Assembly (NCBI RefSeq): GCF_020921035.1
Contig: NC_063152.1
Location: 2,362,001-2,426,000, forward strand
DNA: 64,000 nt
Source: Rhodamnia argentea
Taxonomy: Eukaryota; Streptophyta; Magnoliopsida; Myrtales; Myrtaceae
Direction of reading: 5' to 3'
The notes under the pieces are model-generated. The model was not told where the DNA came from and did no database searches. It saw nothing but the letters and a program-made list of their open reading frames with translations. This document shows, one piece after another, positions 37,307 to 52,200 of the stretch. Made by a program: the position numbers and the translations under genes. Numbering within the stretch: position 1 is the stretch's first letter; every line of letters begins with the position of its first letter.

Positions 37307-38108
37307 GGTGATAACGGTGATGACGATGTTCCATATACGCTCGAATCATCCACTTCGATCCTCGAAGGGTGTTAGATTCTCCGCGTCGAAGACACTTTGG
37401 CCAGAGCTTGTGGCTTCTGGCAGAGGGAGTTCAGTTCTGAGCTATTTCCCAGCTTTCCCAATGTTGTACTGATGCCCATTTTGAGCCATCCGGACCATTC
37501 TGTAAAGACGAGATTTATTTATTTTTATATATGATTAACGACATGATTAGTTTTATTTATTGATGTATTTATAAATAAATTAGTCAAATATATTATTTAA
37601 TTTCAAAGTGAAATTCATTTGTTAATGGAATTTTTGGAGGAAAATATAAAACCCTTAACAAATAGGAGCTCTCTTTTTGTTTGTAACAGAGAACAAAAAG
37701 CATCTCATACACATACAGTAGCTTGTGAATACAGGAAGCAGTAATGTGCACTGTTTTACATAAACAAGCACAGTCCAATGCTAAGAGATGCCCCCTTGAT
37801 CGAAATTTTCCTTCCAAGAGTGATCACAAGTCGATAGTTTCGACTTTCGAACGCCGATCATGAATATCATGGACGAAAATCGCCGATAAAGAACCCCACT
37901 ACAATCCGGGTTGATCCTAAATCACCACCTCCTTGTCCCAAACTGATCCTCGAAATATAGCCGAGGGACGCATGATCTCGACTCAACATGGTTAATTGAT
38001 CATGCTTTCCCTACCTCTTGAGATCAACTGGAGGCTTGGACAACATCGGCAATAACCATAGGAGTGTCTATGCCCTGACTTTTCGGAAGTTCCGAACATC
38101 TAATTCGC
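37307..38108. other. PPR gene promoter and APO gene 3' UTR
   Basis: About 800 bases. The start side has an A/T-rich patch (37500-37620) and the right side holds the 3' UTR of the APO gene. No ORF with family resemblance. Confidence 0.5.
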
Positions 38109-41100
38109 TCACGCAACAAAGCGAGCCTCATCGGACTCAGGTATTATAATGTCAAGCCTCATCATGGGTTTGTATATGACAGGTATCTGTGCACCTGCCT
38201 GCATACATATTTCGACGATGGCTGGAGCCTTACCGTAATATGACTTGAGGGCGCTCGTCAAAGGAGGTCCCTTCGGGTCCTGCACGTGCCACACGTAGTT
38301 TGGAGGGAAAACTTCGTCCAGTATGGCATCTTGCCAGCCATGCTTACCATCCCTCCATTGGTGTTTGAACTCCCCACAGAGCTTTGCATTGTGGCCCCAA
38401 GGCCCCACGTGAACCTCTGAGCAGTACCCACAAGCCTTGACTGTGTATTTCTTCATCAATCTCTTAACACCAGATCGGACGGTCTGATATGCATCAATCG
38501 TCTCTTGCGCTATCCTAGGCACCTCTGACGACAAAGGAGGTGGGAATCGCTCGCAAGCCCCATGAGTATCGAAAGCAACAAGTGCAGACAGATCCGCAGA
38601 ACGCCATGGCCTAGGCTCTTCTACATACTCACCTCGATCAAAAACTTTCTTTCCAATCATTCTGATCGGTTTGGTTCTTCGACGTGAAGGGTATTCCGGT
38701 ATTTCCACGCCAGCTTGGATGCATAGCTCAACAACAGCTGGAATTCTATCATAATCAAAACGAGTCTCATGCATGACACGCCTTCCAAAAGGATCATAGA
38801 GGTGATATGACTCGACAGGGAGTAGAACATCATTGAGGGAGCCCCGCACCCATGAGTGGAAGCTTCTACGCTTTGAGTTAGCTGAACCTAGGCAGTCCTG
38901 AATTTTATGGCCAGTCTCAGCCACATGAACTTCCGGGCATTTACTGTTGAAACATAGAAAAAATCATTTTCACAATATAGACGACTTACTTGAGTGGAGT
39001 TCCTTAGCAAATGCAACATTCATCTGGAAGACCATCAACTCCATAATAATTACAGGCTAAGGTACTTACCTGCAAGCATATACGGGAATAACATGCAAGA
39101 GCTGTGAAACGCCTTTGATCAGAACTTTCCAGGCATTCAGGACATCATAAGCCACTGGAATCAGACCAGGTACTAGCAAGCCATTTTTCGGAGGTTCAAG
39201 GGGCTTCTCTATGCCCATTTGAGCAAGCTTTTTGTTCATTCTCGATTCCCGCAGAATCTTTTTCAGAGGAACCGGATAGGGTTTCTTCTTTTTCTTAGGC
39301 AGTACGGGTGGAAGATCGACATTTTGGGGTAATGCTTTTTTCTTGACTGATGAATCTTGTCTAGGCCTTTGACTGGCACATAGGCACGTTCTCTTGATTC
39401 GCCGACCAAAAATTTTGTGTTGTACATTTTCCAACTGCAGATCAAGTTGAAACTTAGGTATGAGTATGAGAAGTCAACCTCCATCAGATTATTCAAGAGA
39501 GTCGTTGTCGAAACTCATGAATAGGGTAAAACATACTGACGAATTAAACTGCTCATTCATCAAGGAAGATTTAACATAATAACCTCCCTGGTAGGCCCTA
39601 TGTCTGGTTATCCAGTTATGCATTTATACATTATTTCTCACTTTGTCTTTCACACTAACAGAGACTAAATTGGCCTTTCAAATTCTAAGGAAGACCTGGG
39701 AGTCTGGCGTACATCTTTGCAACATTCAGTATGAACAGGATTATCAACAGAAGCTGTCTCATATTAATTTATATAAAGACCATATGAACTTAAATGTAGA
39801 AGTGATAGATATCCTTATTTAACAGATGATGCAGCTTGCAGGCTCCCTAACACTTGGAAAACGATCTCATGTTATTTAACTTCTAAAGTCCCAAACATAC
39901 TTTGTCATAAGACTTGGGCAAAAAAGTGCATCTTTCCATACATGACATTAAACTTAAACAGCCCATATTCTGGCGGTCATAATACCATAAATGCCAAATG
40001 CTTAGATGACCTAGTATTGACAAGTAACAGCAGCGGCCAATCATAGCAAAAAAAACATGGCAATTTACCTAGATACATTCAGCAGATCCTAAATTTGTTC
40101 CATTGTAGAGAAATTATCCAAACATGGGGAATAGGTAGTACAAGTCAGAGCAAACAACTGAGCAATTGGAAAAGGAATTTTCTGAAGCTAAGCACATAGA
40201 GGAGATACTATTGGCAAAATAAACACAACATGGAAGAACGGCAAAGAAAGAATGTAAACCTTCAACCCAAGAGTATATGACCTTAAAACTGACAAATTAA
40301 GCCACTTATGCTCCATCAGACTGGGGCAGGAACCTACATAAGAAAACCATTTGCTCTCTGTTATTGTATGAAATAAAAAATGAATAAAAAGTCAAAAGCA
40401 ATGGCTCTACAATTTTGGTCAGGTGAGCTCAATCACAATTCTTGGCTAGTAAATCCTACTGCACAATTTCAGAGAAAATCATCTGTCACATCTGCTTTGC
40501 CGAGAAATGAAGTCCAAAGAAAACGATACTGCATGGGAACATAAGTAGCTATGCAAGAGCTTTCATCTACAGATTGGAAAGCTTATTCCTTTTCCACTCA
40601 GTATTTAACTTCATTGGACAGAGAGGTTACCGATTGCATTTAGAAAAAGAATAGAAACAAAAGTAGTTTGTGATCAACACGCCGTTCACAATAAGCCATT
40701 CACCAGATGTAGTTGAAAACAAAATAATTGTTTTCATGCATTTATGGTTCACACTTTCGCTTTCTCAAGAAGCTAACCAAAACAACCATTATATATTGCT
40801 CCCCAATCAAGTATAGTGGAGTGGACCTCAAAAAGCAAAGACAGTTATTTTCAGCAACCATGTTATGTCAGTGCAGTATTCGCATTGAACAGATAGTGTG
40901 CACGCACTTTTCACAATTTGAACGACCAACAAGATGACAACAAGTGAAGTAGCAGCACCGTTTAAGCAAAACTAAGCATCAAACCAGTGGCAGTTCAATT
41001 ATAAAAGGGAAAAAAGAACCCAACAACACATAATTACACAACAATGAGCTGCAAAAGAAAAAGTCACACCATAAACAATCTTTTGCTATTGCAGAAAAAA

Positions 41101-41399
41101 GGGATAGGGTCATTGGAGAACTTCCGAAATTCCACAGCAATAGACAGAGACGTCTCCAACAAATAAATGCAAGAAAACATAAGAAAAACAAAGCAAGAGG
41201 TCTACTTCTCCACTGATGAAAAATGAACTCTTAACTTCGCAACTCACCACCCTGAGATAGAGTCCATAAAGTCGAGGACGTCGAGGGCCACTGCTGGAGC
41301 ATTTATATCCAAAAAATTTAGTATCTCCAATTCCTGTAATGCTGAAGAACAAAACTTGAACTCTAAGTTTAGCTGAAAGGCATAATCAAACACTCTCAT
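38109..41399 (-). CDS. APO1/APO2-type plastid protein; exon 1 frame break
   Basis: Exons on the minus strand: 41399-41248, 39434-39070, 38943-38109. Exons 2 and 3 join cleanly (TGC AG|T AAA). They encode the conserved NVDLPPVLPKKKKKPYPVP stretch and two APO domains, each with C-x2-C-x3-H-x5-H-x4-C (ACSKCPEVHVAETGH and ACGYCSEVHVGPWGH). APO proteins are plant-specific. The plastid members bind intron RNA and are needed for group II intron splicing and photosystem I accumulation. Exon 1 (ATG at 41399) encodes a plausible transit region, but its frame does not match exon 2. The total is 1,352 nt, one base short of 451 codons. Adding one T in the six-T run at 41311-41316 restores a smooth reading into FGYKCSSSGPRR and then LENVQHK. 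Either a sequencing slip or a real frameshift fits. The donor may be at 41248 or 41251. An upstream leader exon near 41700-41780 is likely. Confidence 0.8.
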
Positions 41400-43287
41400 G
41401 CACCAAAATGCGCTATTGCAACCCAATTAGCAAGACATTGGTGATGATCATCATAAACGTACTCCCGAGAACAGAGGGAGAAAACACAAGATGCCCATCA
41501 AGCTTTGACACTAATGAAATGAAATCAACAAGAAAAAACAACGGACTGCAAACTCGTAACAAGAGCTACAGGTCCAAAGGAAGAACCTTTTCGACAAGTA
41601 AAGCACGACCATCATCCCAAACAATCGGACGGAGCAAGTTGGGAGATATTACAGAGAAAGCGAGAAAGGAAATTGAGAACAAGGTTTAAGGTAACCTGTT
41701 GCTCGATCTCGTGGCGTATTGGTCGACTCGAGTCGAGACTCAGAGCGAAGCCGAAGCAGAGGAAGTGAAATATCGCTAGTTTCGTGTGGGTGTGAATGGG
41801 AGAGCGATGCGAAGTGAAGATGGTTACTTAATGGGTAAATTCTTGAGGCCTGTCTTTGCTGGCCTTATTAAAGTTTCAAGAAAAGCCGACAACCTTGTTT
41901 CGGTTTCCAAGTTCAGGCCCAGCCCAAGGAACACCGTCACCCAAAGAAATCGTATGCTCGGGGAAGGAAGGGAAAATATTCAGTGGTTTGCGACCGCCAT
42001 GTCACTAGCTGATGTGGTGAGCATTTCTCCGAATAAATCCGCTTACAATTTGACACGTGTCTCAAATGAAAGAAAAAGTGAAAATCTTGTTTTTCTTCGT
42101 CTTCCTCCTCCATCCAGCCACCACTTGCTCTTCCATCCTCATTCGACGCCCAGCCACCCCGCCATGGTGCTACGCTAGCACGAGTTTTCTCCCTCTGCCT
42201 TGGTTGCCGCACCTCCCTCATGCCTCAAGATCTAGCTTGGATGTTCATGAAGGAGACCGCGAGCTTGACAGGAAAATAGAGGGAATTGCTTGGCCTGACG
42301 GAGGCCGCCGCCACGACGACTCCGACCCTTGAGGAAGCTGACCACATTAGCTAGCGACGTGACACTTGCAAACTGCCTCTCCTCATCCACAAGCATGCCC
42401 ATCTTTTGTTGAGCTGTAGTCCTGCTCTGCAAGCTCATGTGCAGTTTATACTTTCATGGCAACCCATCATGTTCCGACAAGAGCCATGTGACTTTCGCCA
42501 CAAGATGAACGAAAAGTTTTCGACTGATTTGAACCACAATGTTATTTTATTGGACTTGAACTTGAGTTTAAGATTTACAAATGTAGTCTTATTCGAGCCA
42601 AGCAAAACCAATTCATGACCATCTTTACCATCCTGGGAAGATGGTAAGAGAGACCACCCAAAATGCAAACAACAACACATTTTCTTTTGTTCAATAAAGG
42701 ACATTAATCTTTGTCGTTCTCACCCCGACATGTTGGATTTTCTCCATATAAAATTGCAACGCCATGACAGGTACAGCTTTCCAATAGTAGCTGCGAAAGT
42801 CTATCAAACACCTCATAGAAAGACCCTACCAACTACAATAGATGTAGATGTTTAGTTGAATAGGCAACGTTTGGTGGAAGGCCAAAGGGAACTCAAAAGG
42901 AGTTGAAACTCTTAGATCACCCAAAATTATGCAACTAACCGAATACAAGCTTTACGACGAAAAAAACAAAAACCGAATAAAAGCTATATTTTCGTTTCCG
43001 CTCCTAGATATATTTAAAAAGGTATGACATATCTTCCAATTTAACAAAATTCTTACATCCATAGTTAAAATGGCAAAAGCCAAATCCACAGCACAAAATT
43101 GACACTACAGTGCTTAAAGGGAGAGGGGTTGAAGTTGTTATACAAAATTGATAAATCCAAGCAGACACAAGAACACACGGGCAAATAGATCTATCTAGTC
43201 TCTCCTGTCCAAATTTCTAATTCTATACAACCAAAACTACAAGTATCTTTCCCTCCTGGCAAACTATACGGCGACACAAGCGAAAAA
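41400..43287. other. APO promoter and VARICOSE 3' region
   Basis: 41400-41800 holds the split leader of the APO gene (donor CAACAG|GTTACC near 41695 on the minus strand). The rest is intergenic plus the 3' UTR of the decapping-factor gene. ORFs at 41786-42332 and 42406-42704 have no family resemblance and I do not call them genes. Confidence 0.5.
42052..42061. promoter_or_regulatory. Palindromic G-box/ABRE core upstream of APO
   Basis: GACACGTGTC is a perfect 10-bp palindrome containing CACGTG. It lies roughly 250-300 bases upstream of the likely APO transcription start, where light- or ABA-responsive bZIP/bHLH sites often sit. Function is inference. Confidence 0.3.
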
Positions 43288-46200
43288 TCATTTACAGCTG
43301 GTTAACACGGAGTTTATCACATGCATGAGAAGGCGGATGCTGTTCGCTTCAGAGGCAGAGAGGGTGGGGAGATTTCGATGATGTCCTAGTATCTGGTACA
43401 CCTGTTCAAAGATCGGTCTCACGTGCACTGCAATCATCGGATCACCTGGGTTGATGACGACTGCAACTTCTGTCATCCAGCTCACCTTCCTTGGTGTTTC
43501 CTTGCTCATATCACAAGCCAACTGCTGGAGAAGAGCAAGAAGCACTCCCTGGCTCAATGGCAACGGAGAGATGGACAAGATCTTCTGCAGATCAACCTGG
43601 CAATCCCAGAGTAGAGTCAACCATATAATATAGCTTCCGACTCATTTTCTTAGCAAACACACACCATACGAATCAGGCACTCGTAGTCACTGCCTCTTAT
43701 TTCGGGCTATCGATAAAATGTGACCATGGAATAAGAAAAATATGAGGACGCCCAATAAAACCCTTCACATCCAGCGTCATTAGCAGAAAAGCACCAAAAA
43801 CCAGACAACCTAATAGTTCCAAGCCAAACATGTAAACTCGTCAATAATCCTTTCGCTTACTACATTTGATTCGTAAGGAAACGGTGTAAAACCCAACTAT
43901 AGAACAGGTAAAGAGAACTTCATGGAGGACTTTGTAAATGAAAAGGATATCAGGCAAAGACTAAATAAAAACAAGAAATTGTACAAGCCGACCGGGATCA
44001 CTTGAAAAAAGAAGTATGAGTGAAACCCCTAATCATTTCGCCTGTATTAAATATTGACACAAAGAAGCAGCAGTGTGCCTGCTCATCAGTTTGCTTTTTG
44101 TCCTTTCTCGAGAGTATACATAGCATAAAAAGTAAGATAGACGAAAGTTTGAAGACAACCCAACAGTGCAGATGCTAACATACCTGACTACATAGCCAGG
44201 ATACTATTGATACGTCACTTTTGTGTAGGGCTGCAGTAAAGGCTTCTTCATACTTGTTCTCTGCTATCAATCTGGACAACTCTTTAGTTGGATCAATTGG
44301 TGCCTCCGCCTGTTCCATAACATATTAAATATTTGTCAGGAATGAAAGTAACTTCAGATACGGAAGCACCACATGCTTTATAGATAATTATCAGGTAAAA
44401 AATGACTCATTTTGGTGCCTATTTAAGGAGAGAGTGGTTTCCAGGAACATACAATATCATGCAGACCGGGCAATGGCCCGTTACTCAACTGAGTAACCAA
44501 GGGGTTTGCAACATTAGAACTTGCACCGGCAGTTGCAATAGCTAAGAGCTTGCGCTGGCCCTCAATCAATTCTCCACTTAATGTCTGAGTAATCGAGGAA
44601 GCTGAACTGATGGCATCCTGCAGTACCACACCCACACCACTTAAACGGTGTATGCTATACAATAAAAGTACTAGCAAAAACATAGCCATATGAAGACCGC
44701 AGCACAAAACATGGTTTCTTTCCTATCAATTCTGTACGTATCAATGAGAAAGTTCCATGATGACACAAGAAGAAGGATAACTTAAGATAGACGAGTGAAA
44801 AATATTCCTATAACGCACAACAAAAACAGAAACAATGGCGAATTACGTATATGAAAATACCTACCCTTAAAGCAATGGCCAGGGGAGAGTGTGTAGACTC
44901 AAGTTGCTGCTGAGTGGCAGTGATATGTTTCATAAACCCTTTTTGAAGAGTTGCATCAACTTGCTCAAACATTGATTTGCATGACAACTCAAAAGCAGGT
45001 ATTATGGATGCTTCCAAGCTGGATCTTAATGCCTCCTGAAAGAAGAAAGTTCATTTAGCAAAGTTAGAATACTATTGCAGACAATTTGGAAATCAGGATA
45101 AACCACAAAATTCTCTAAGAAACCAAAGCCAGAAGCCATGATAGATCGATAGATACCAGTGCCAGAAATGATTTACCATCGAAGTTGAGAAAATTAATGC
45201 AGATAAATTATCACATGATCTAAAATCCAGACCATAACACTTTTTGGTCATACAATATATAATCATTTCTTAAAATAAAGAAACCATTCTGGTACATTAG
45301 AAACAAACAGCAGAGAAATCCACACAATACATCACAGCCATATCAGCATTCAAGGGAAGAGAAAAGAGCAGTATTTTTTCTTAAAGCAATCATCTATCCT
45401 TGAAAAGTTCCATACATGAAGTAGTAATATCAATTTCAGGCCACATAGATTTTTCCTCATTCTTTAACCACAAGAAGCCAGGTAACTCAACGCAAATCAT
45501 CACTGAGATGTAGTAGCCTTAGTTATATTGATCAAGTTTGTTCCCAACTAGTTTCACATAGAACCTCATAGAAGATATAAATAGCTTCCCCGTCAACGTA
45601 GATACTGGCCGAATTTTATTAACACAAGCACACACAAGCTGTTAAAAATGAACTTTTGGGTAGTTGAAATCCCAACTGGACCACAACATTTGAGAACCTT
45701 ACGCTCGCAGTGAAGGTTAGCTCATACTTTTAACTCAAGCAATGAAAATCATGCCAATGGTGACTTATTTAAAGGAAACATAGGCGACGAGCAAAGAACA
45801 GATTGATAACGGCAAAAAACTTGCAAGCACTGCAAAAGATTCTTGGAAGAGTTTTAAATTGCAATTACCTGGAGAGCCTGCTTTCCATAAGTCTGAAATT
45901 GCGATTGAATTTGCCTCCCTAATACAGCTTCTAATTTGGAGTTGACCGCCTTCTCCAGCTGGCTAACTGTCTTATCTCCCACTCCTTTCTGAATAAAAAG
46001 CACAATAAAGCAAATTTAGAGACCTAATTAATGCTTCGTGGCAATCGATGCCTTTCACCACAAAAATAAAAATAATATGGTAAGGCAAGAGTTGCTATAT
46101 GGCCTCTGGTGACATGAAAAATGCTCATACCTGGAATGACTCCGTTATGGCCACTGATATGCTCTTCTCAATACTTGGAGTGACTGCACGAACTACAGAT

Positions 46201-49200
46201 GGTCCAATTGCTGCTATTTCCTTCTTTATAGTTTTCTCCAGCATCGCCGGCAAATCCTTGTTCACAGAGTTGGTGATTAGATTTGTAATTTGTTGGGTTC
46301 GGTCGCGCTCCAATTTTTCATGTTTAGCATGTTCTTCTTGGAAACGAGCCCACAGAGCATCAGCATTTGCTTTAACAACTTTCTCCATGTTTCGTCCAAG
46401 AGATGTTTCCAGTCTTCTACTCTCTTTGTTAAATGGGACAGACACAACTGTTGCCATCTGCTTCTGCATTTCCTTTTGCATGCTTATTAACTGTTTCATA
46501 TTGAAAAGCAGCCACAATCAGCCATCTAGAATAACGTTCCCTTCTAGGTGTGAAAAAGGGTGGTTGCTCTGGCAAGGTTGTATATGCTCATAGCAGCAAA
46601 GTGGAAAATAGTATCCATATGAATGAGACATGATCTATGTTAATTTGATAGTGTTTGGCTAGTCCAAAAGCTACTAAAGATTCATCTATAAAGTAGACTC
46701 CTCTGTCTCATATTCGTAATTTGTACAGCTCCGCAAATGAAGTCTCTATCTGTTAATATCCGAACTTGCTCCCTTCTGTCCAACGTAACTGGTAAAGCTC
46801 AGCAACTTAAGTTTGTAACTCGTTAATATCCAGACTTCCTCCCTTGTACCTAACTCTTCTTTAGGGAAAACTGAAAGGAAAACCAATCACTGGAACAGAT
46901 GTCAGAGACTCTCTCATGTATTAATTTTAACTTTAACAGATTGTTTCCACTATCAGCAGAATTCCCCCATTTCATTTTCGAGGAAGCATCGAACTTTTGC
47001 TCAATATTTTAACTTATACTTGGGAAATAAGGAAATGGAGATTTATACACAGAAACTTCATGTGTAAATAGACATAAGCCGGAAAAAGGAGGGCAGGTAT
47101 GGTGTACTACCACAGAAACGGTGCAAAACAGCAGAGAGGGTAAATTGTTATGCATATCAAATGCCTAAAATGGAATTACTACAAGTTTATACACTAAAGG
47201 TCACACCACAGTATCATAAAGGCAGATGTATTAACAAAGAAATCAGCTTCCCCTGAAATGCAGACGTTAAATGTGAGACATTTAATAACCTGAAGATGTC
47301 ACACCAACATCATGATACACTACAAACCATGAAAACAATTTTTGAGGCACTGAAAGCCCATTGCATATGCTTGCATTTGCAAACAGGCCAATGCCAGCTG
47401 AAGCTATAAATATATCCCAGTTTTTATCACCATAACAATATTGGAGCTGATAGCTCACACCAAGGACAGAAATTTCAGAGAAGATAAGAAATCAGCAGGT
47501 AAATCAATCTCAATCACGTAATGGAATTACAAGGATACAAAGGACCTTCAACAAATAAATATCAAGTCATCACAAGCAAAACACAAAATTAAAATAGATG
47601 CAAAACCATCACAAGCACACTAAATCAAAATCCATCCCAAAACCTAGCCAATACAAACAAAGAGAGAAGCTCTGGCATACCGCAGAAAAAAGTAAAGTAT
47701 GAATCTTTCATGGACTCATATAGCATAAGAATTAAAATAAAAAATGCAGGAAGTAGTTGTCATGTAATCGGTAACTATCCATGTTGCATAGGACCCATTA
47801 GGATGAGCTCAGAATAGTCCAGTGGATGGAACAAGAATTGATTACCTGGTCAAGGGACTCCTGCATAGCTAAAAACTGTGAAAATGCAACATCTGCTGAT
47901 GGGACACCTGAACTACTGCCTGGGTCATTTGATGAATCTGTGGAGTTGAAAGGACTTGGGGATGTTGAAGATGGGCCGGACACTAGAGATGTTTTTCCTT
48001 TCTGTCTTTTGCCTTTAGAAGTTGGGGCTAAGGACTGGGGAACAGCCGCTGGAGTTTCTGATTCACCAACCTTCATAAAAGCATTGTTTGTCATTCCTTC
48101 ATCACTGTTAGTGGGAAACTGATCCGGAGGCTCACTAACACCAACATCATTAGTCTGATGAGCTCCTTCCGTGCTGTAATTATCAACACGACAATCTCTC
48201 GCCATCTGAATGCCAAGATCAGAAGCCTGAGAGTAGAAAGACTTCTCTTTTTGTTCAGCAATAGTTATTTGAGATTCTCCATGGAAGCTGTAATCATCAT
48301 TCTGATCAATTCCTGTCTCCCCAACAACTTTAACCTCAACCTCTGTGCTTGTTGTGTCATTATTGACGACCACATCTTGAACCTTTGCCTCTCCCATGCT
48401 CATACCTTGACTAATTTGAGTCTCAGAGGAGGATGGAGCCTTGGATAAAATTTCCGATGGAGTCACAAGATGAGTTGGATGCTTAAAAACCATTGGAGGA
48501 TCTGGAACCATTGGTATATCATTTGAGACAACACTTTTGTCATCCTTCCTCAAATCATCACATGGAGCCGGTCCATCGGCACCGGTCTCCAGTATCCTAT
48601 CAGATGAATATTCAACAACCGGCAGATCGCCAGCATGATTAGGGAATGCAGGACCAGGCTCAAAGCTACCTACTGGAGTTCTGAAGCCAGAGGACATCCG
48701 AGAAATCCTAGGACTCAAAGGAAGAGGAGGAGAAGCACTGTGGATTTGTTCAACAGTTCTTGGAGATGGCAAAGCACTTAGCTTTGTCTCTAAGCCAGAA
48801 GAAAGGGTCTCAGGCAAGGTAGTAATTTGAGAAGAAGGCACTCTTACAGGGGGTGCCGCTCCAGGGGCACTACCAGCACTGCTCGAAAGCACAGATGGAA
48901 CCAAAGTGGCATTCCCTGATGTTATCTCAGAATGCTTAGTTCCATGAGACATTTCCAAGTTAGCAAAACCATCGGGATTGGCAGCATCAAATACACGAGA
49001 GACATTAGATTCAGTCTTCTCCAACTCGGTGTTATCCAAAGGTGGCGGCAGGCATTGTGACAAGGCCAATGCATACTGCTGAATGGCTTGTGTTTGGACA
49101 CAATAAACCTGCACAATGTGTTCCCCATCTGGCAAACTCTCGCTAGTTCCAGTGATACTCAAAATGGGCATCGTAACTGTAAATTCAGCTACATAGTCCA

Positions 49201-52200
49201 TGCGGGTTGCAGCAGGATGAGGCCCATAATCTATATGCACTGCATATATAGCATTCTTCTTTGCGTTCGCAAGTAAAAGAAGCCCTGCACGAGGTAATGC
49301 CACAACTTGATTAAAGAATGCATCTTCAACCCGGAGTTCACCGGAACCCTTTAACTCCAGGGTCTGAGTACATTGCCAAGATTCAGAATCACTAGGCAAC
49401 AACCATCCCTCTTCGAGGGAAGAGGTCCATATCTTGACTTCTCGATTCACCGGACCCTGCAAATGATATAAAGTAGTGCAAGATGTAATCAAATCTTAGG
49501 AGAATGCATTAACTTGGAATTCTGATTTAAGAAAGGCCACACATTCTGTCAAAATTAGAACTTATTCTAAAGAAACCAACAATTGAGGCAGAATGAAAGC
49601 AGGGATCATAATGTCAATAAAAGATAAGCTCACCCCTGTGATGAGAACGATGTGATCTGGTCGATGGGGAGCAGTCAAAAAGGTGACAGAGTTGACGGCA
49701 TGACCATCATGAGGCCTCAGAACTGCAAGTGGCAATGGCTTACGGTCTTCCCAAATTTTCACCTGTAAACAAAGCGCTTCCGTAAGCAAATCTCATATAG
49801 CAAGAAAAATCCGCGACATGATTTGATGACCCACACATACAAGTCTAAAAGCCAAGCCCATTAATTAGGTCAACCGATAGAATACCTGCCCAGTTTAATC
49901 ACCTTGTAACATTAGGAAAAAAACACTGTGCTATAGCAACCAAACTGCACCTACGTCAATAAATTACCGAACAGAGACTATTCTGTTAAAACATTTTCTT
50001 TATGAGGCAACAATTGCTAGCATATAAAAGCCTCTCCTCTCTGAAAAAGTGAATGAGTGCTTCAATTCGTCATTCACCAAAAAACATGAGAAAGTCTTTC
50101 TCGTCCAGGAGGTTTGATAACATTACTATCTCTTTCGATCCCAAATAATATGCGCAGCTTCTAGAAACAACAGGGATCTATCACACCAGTATCGTTAATA
50201 TCATCACTTCTATCACCACAAGACTCTCAAGTAAAAAAATTGCATGTTAGAAGTAGTGGAGGGTAATTCATAGTCGTATGTGCTAGTTAAACCTGCCTAA
50301 GATGATACATTTATGAGGGTAAGAACACATATGTCATTCCATTTTCAGGTTAGCTGCCTCAGCTATTCAGCATCCATTCAGACAAGAACCCAAGACGCGA
50401 GTCTCTTCAGATATTATTCCTCTTGACAACTTACAGAATAAGCAAGAGAGGGACAGAGTCACTATCAGCAACCAGGGGTGCATAATCAGTCAAAACATAA
50501 CAGACATTCAACATAAAGATTTGTTATTGTTTATCAGGATAACCACTAGAATCATTTTGGTTGAATCTCTCCGAGCAATCTAGATGAAGTAGGTATCTTT
50601 CTATTCTAAAACCAACAAAAAATTTCCTCTTTCAAAATCCAAAGGTCCCCGAAGCCATGCAAAGCTAGCAAGCTCACCACAAAGACAACTAGAATACCAC
50701 AATGCAGGACCATAATCAGGAGTAAAGAAATATACAAACCGTTCCATCCACTGAAGCTGAGGCCAGTCTGCTTGTCATCCATTGGCACATTGACAAATCT
50801 GTAACTACTGCATCATGTTTACCAACAATCTGGATCCCATCCATTAGCTTATCCATGGAACACTTTAGAGGTTCCTCAGCTGTGAACGATTCTGCTTTAC
50901 CAACTTTTGTTGTATCAATCTTCAGTATACGGTTTCCAATTGCAACCATTAAAATTTCCTGCAGTTTTAAGTAAACAAAAAAAGACAAGTAAACTAGCAA
51001 GTCAAAAGATTAGAACAAAAACCAACAGAACAGGACCTGGATAGCAGATAGCTCTTGTAAAACTTATAACCAAATTCTTACTTGCTTGTGAGGATGCCAA
51101 CATAGTCGTGGATGCACAGGTTCTTCCTCTCCCACAATCTGAACGGCAATGACAATTTTCCCCGAGATTTGAGCCTTCTCCTCTTCATCTGCACCTTCAT
51201 TAATCTTCCATACGAAGATCCTCCCGTCAATGCTCGCACTGCAAGAGTTAAAATTTAGCGGCACTTCAATATATACCCGATAAAGCAGTTTTTCTTATGA
51301 TTGTCACAAATTACCTGGCCAAAAGGTGAACATCCTCAGCAAAGAAAGCCATATCTGTTACTCTCTGAAAGGGAAAAACGAACAACAAAAACCTAATCAA
51401 AACACAATATCCGAGCAAAACTGAAGGGACAAAGAGGAAAGTTCAATTTTTCCATTCAACCTGTACTCTTCACATGAGGGAGAGTGATGCATTGCATAAA
51501 CAATCCATGAGAACTTATGGCATCAAGAGAACTTACAACTACTCTTAACAATACAGAGCATACAAACTGAACACCAATACAAGGAAGCAGGGAGATCGCA
51601 CCTGTGTATGACCACGCAACAAAGACCTTAGCGCGGTATTTATATTGAGAACCCTAATATTCCCCATCTTCAACCCGTAGCATATATAATTCCGGTTGAC
51701 GGCAATCTGACGGCCCAAAACCAAACCCGGATCCGACACATACTTAGTAATCGGAGTGACCTCAAGCTGAGGCTGAACTTCACCCTGTAATCTAACGTCG
51801 ATGTCATAAACCAAATGATCACCGATCAAATGCCGACCTTTTGGCAGCTTACTACTGAGCATCCGAACTGGCGTGCCGCACTGAGCCGCTGCAAAACCGG
51901 ACGGCGGGGCCGAAGGAGCCAACAAGTTAAGGTTCGCGTGCACCACAAAATCAGGTGGAGCAGACGGCGATGGGGCAAAGGCCGCCGACTGCGGCGCCAA
52001 ATCGGGGGGATTAGGGTTAGGGCTCTGGGTGCCCAGGAGAGCCATCAACCGGGCGCCGCTCGAATTGGGGTCGGGCGACGGCGAGGTCGGGGCAGCGTAC
52101 GACGAGATGGGCGACCGCGGGGGCGGCGGCTGGTGGAGCTGGTGCTGGAAGAAATGGAGCTCCTGCTGCGGGGGAGGCTGCGGCGGAGGGTACGGCAAGT

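Noticed and set aside
41786-42332. Plus-strand ORFs of 130 and 91 codons near the APO promoter
   Set aside because: Overlapping frames without family motifs; composition follows local sequence.
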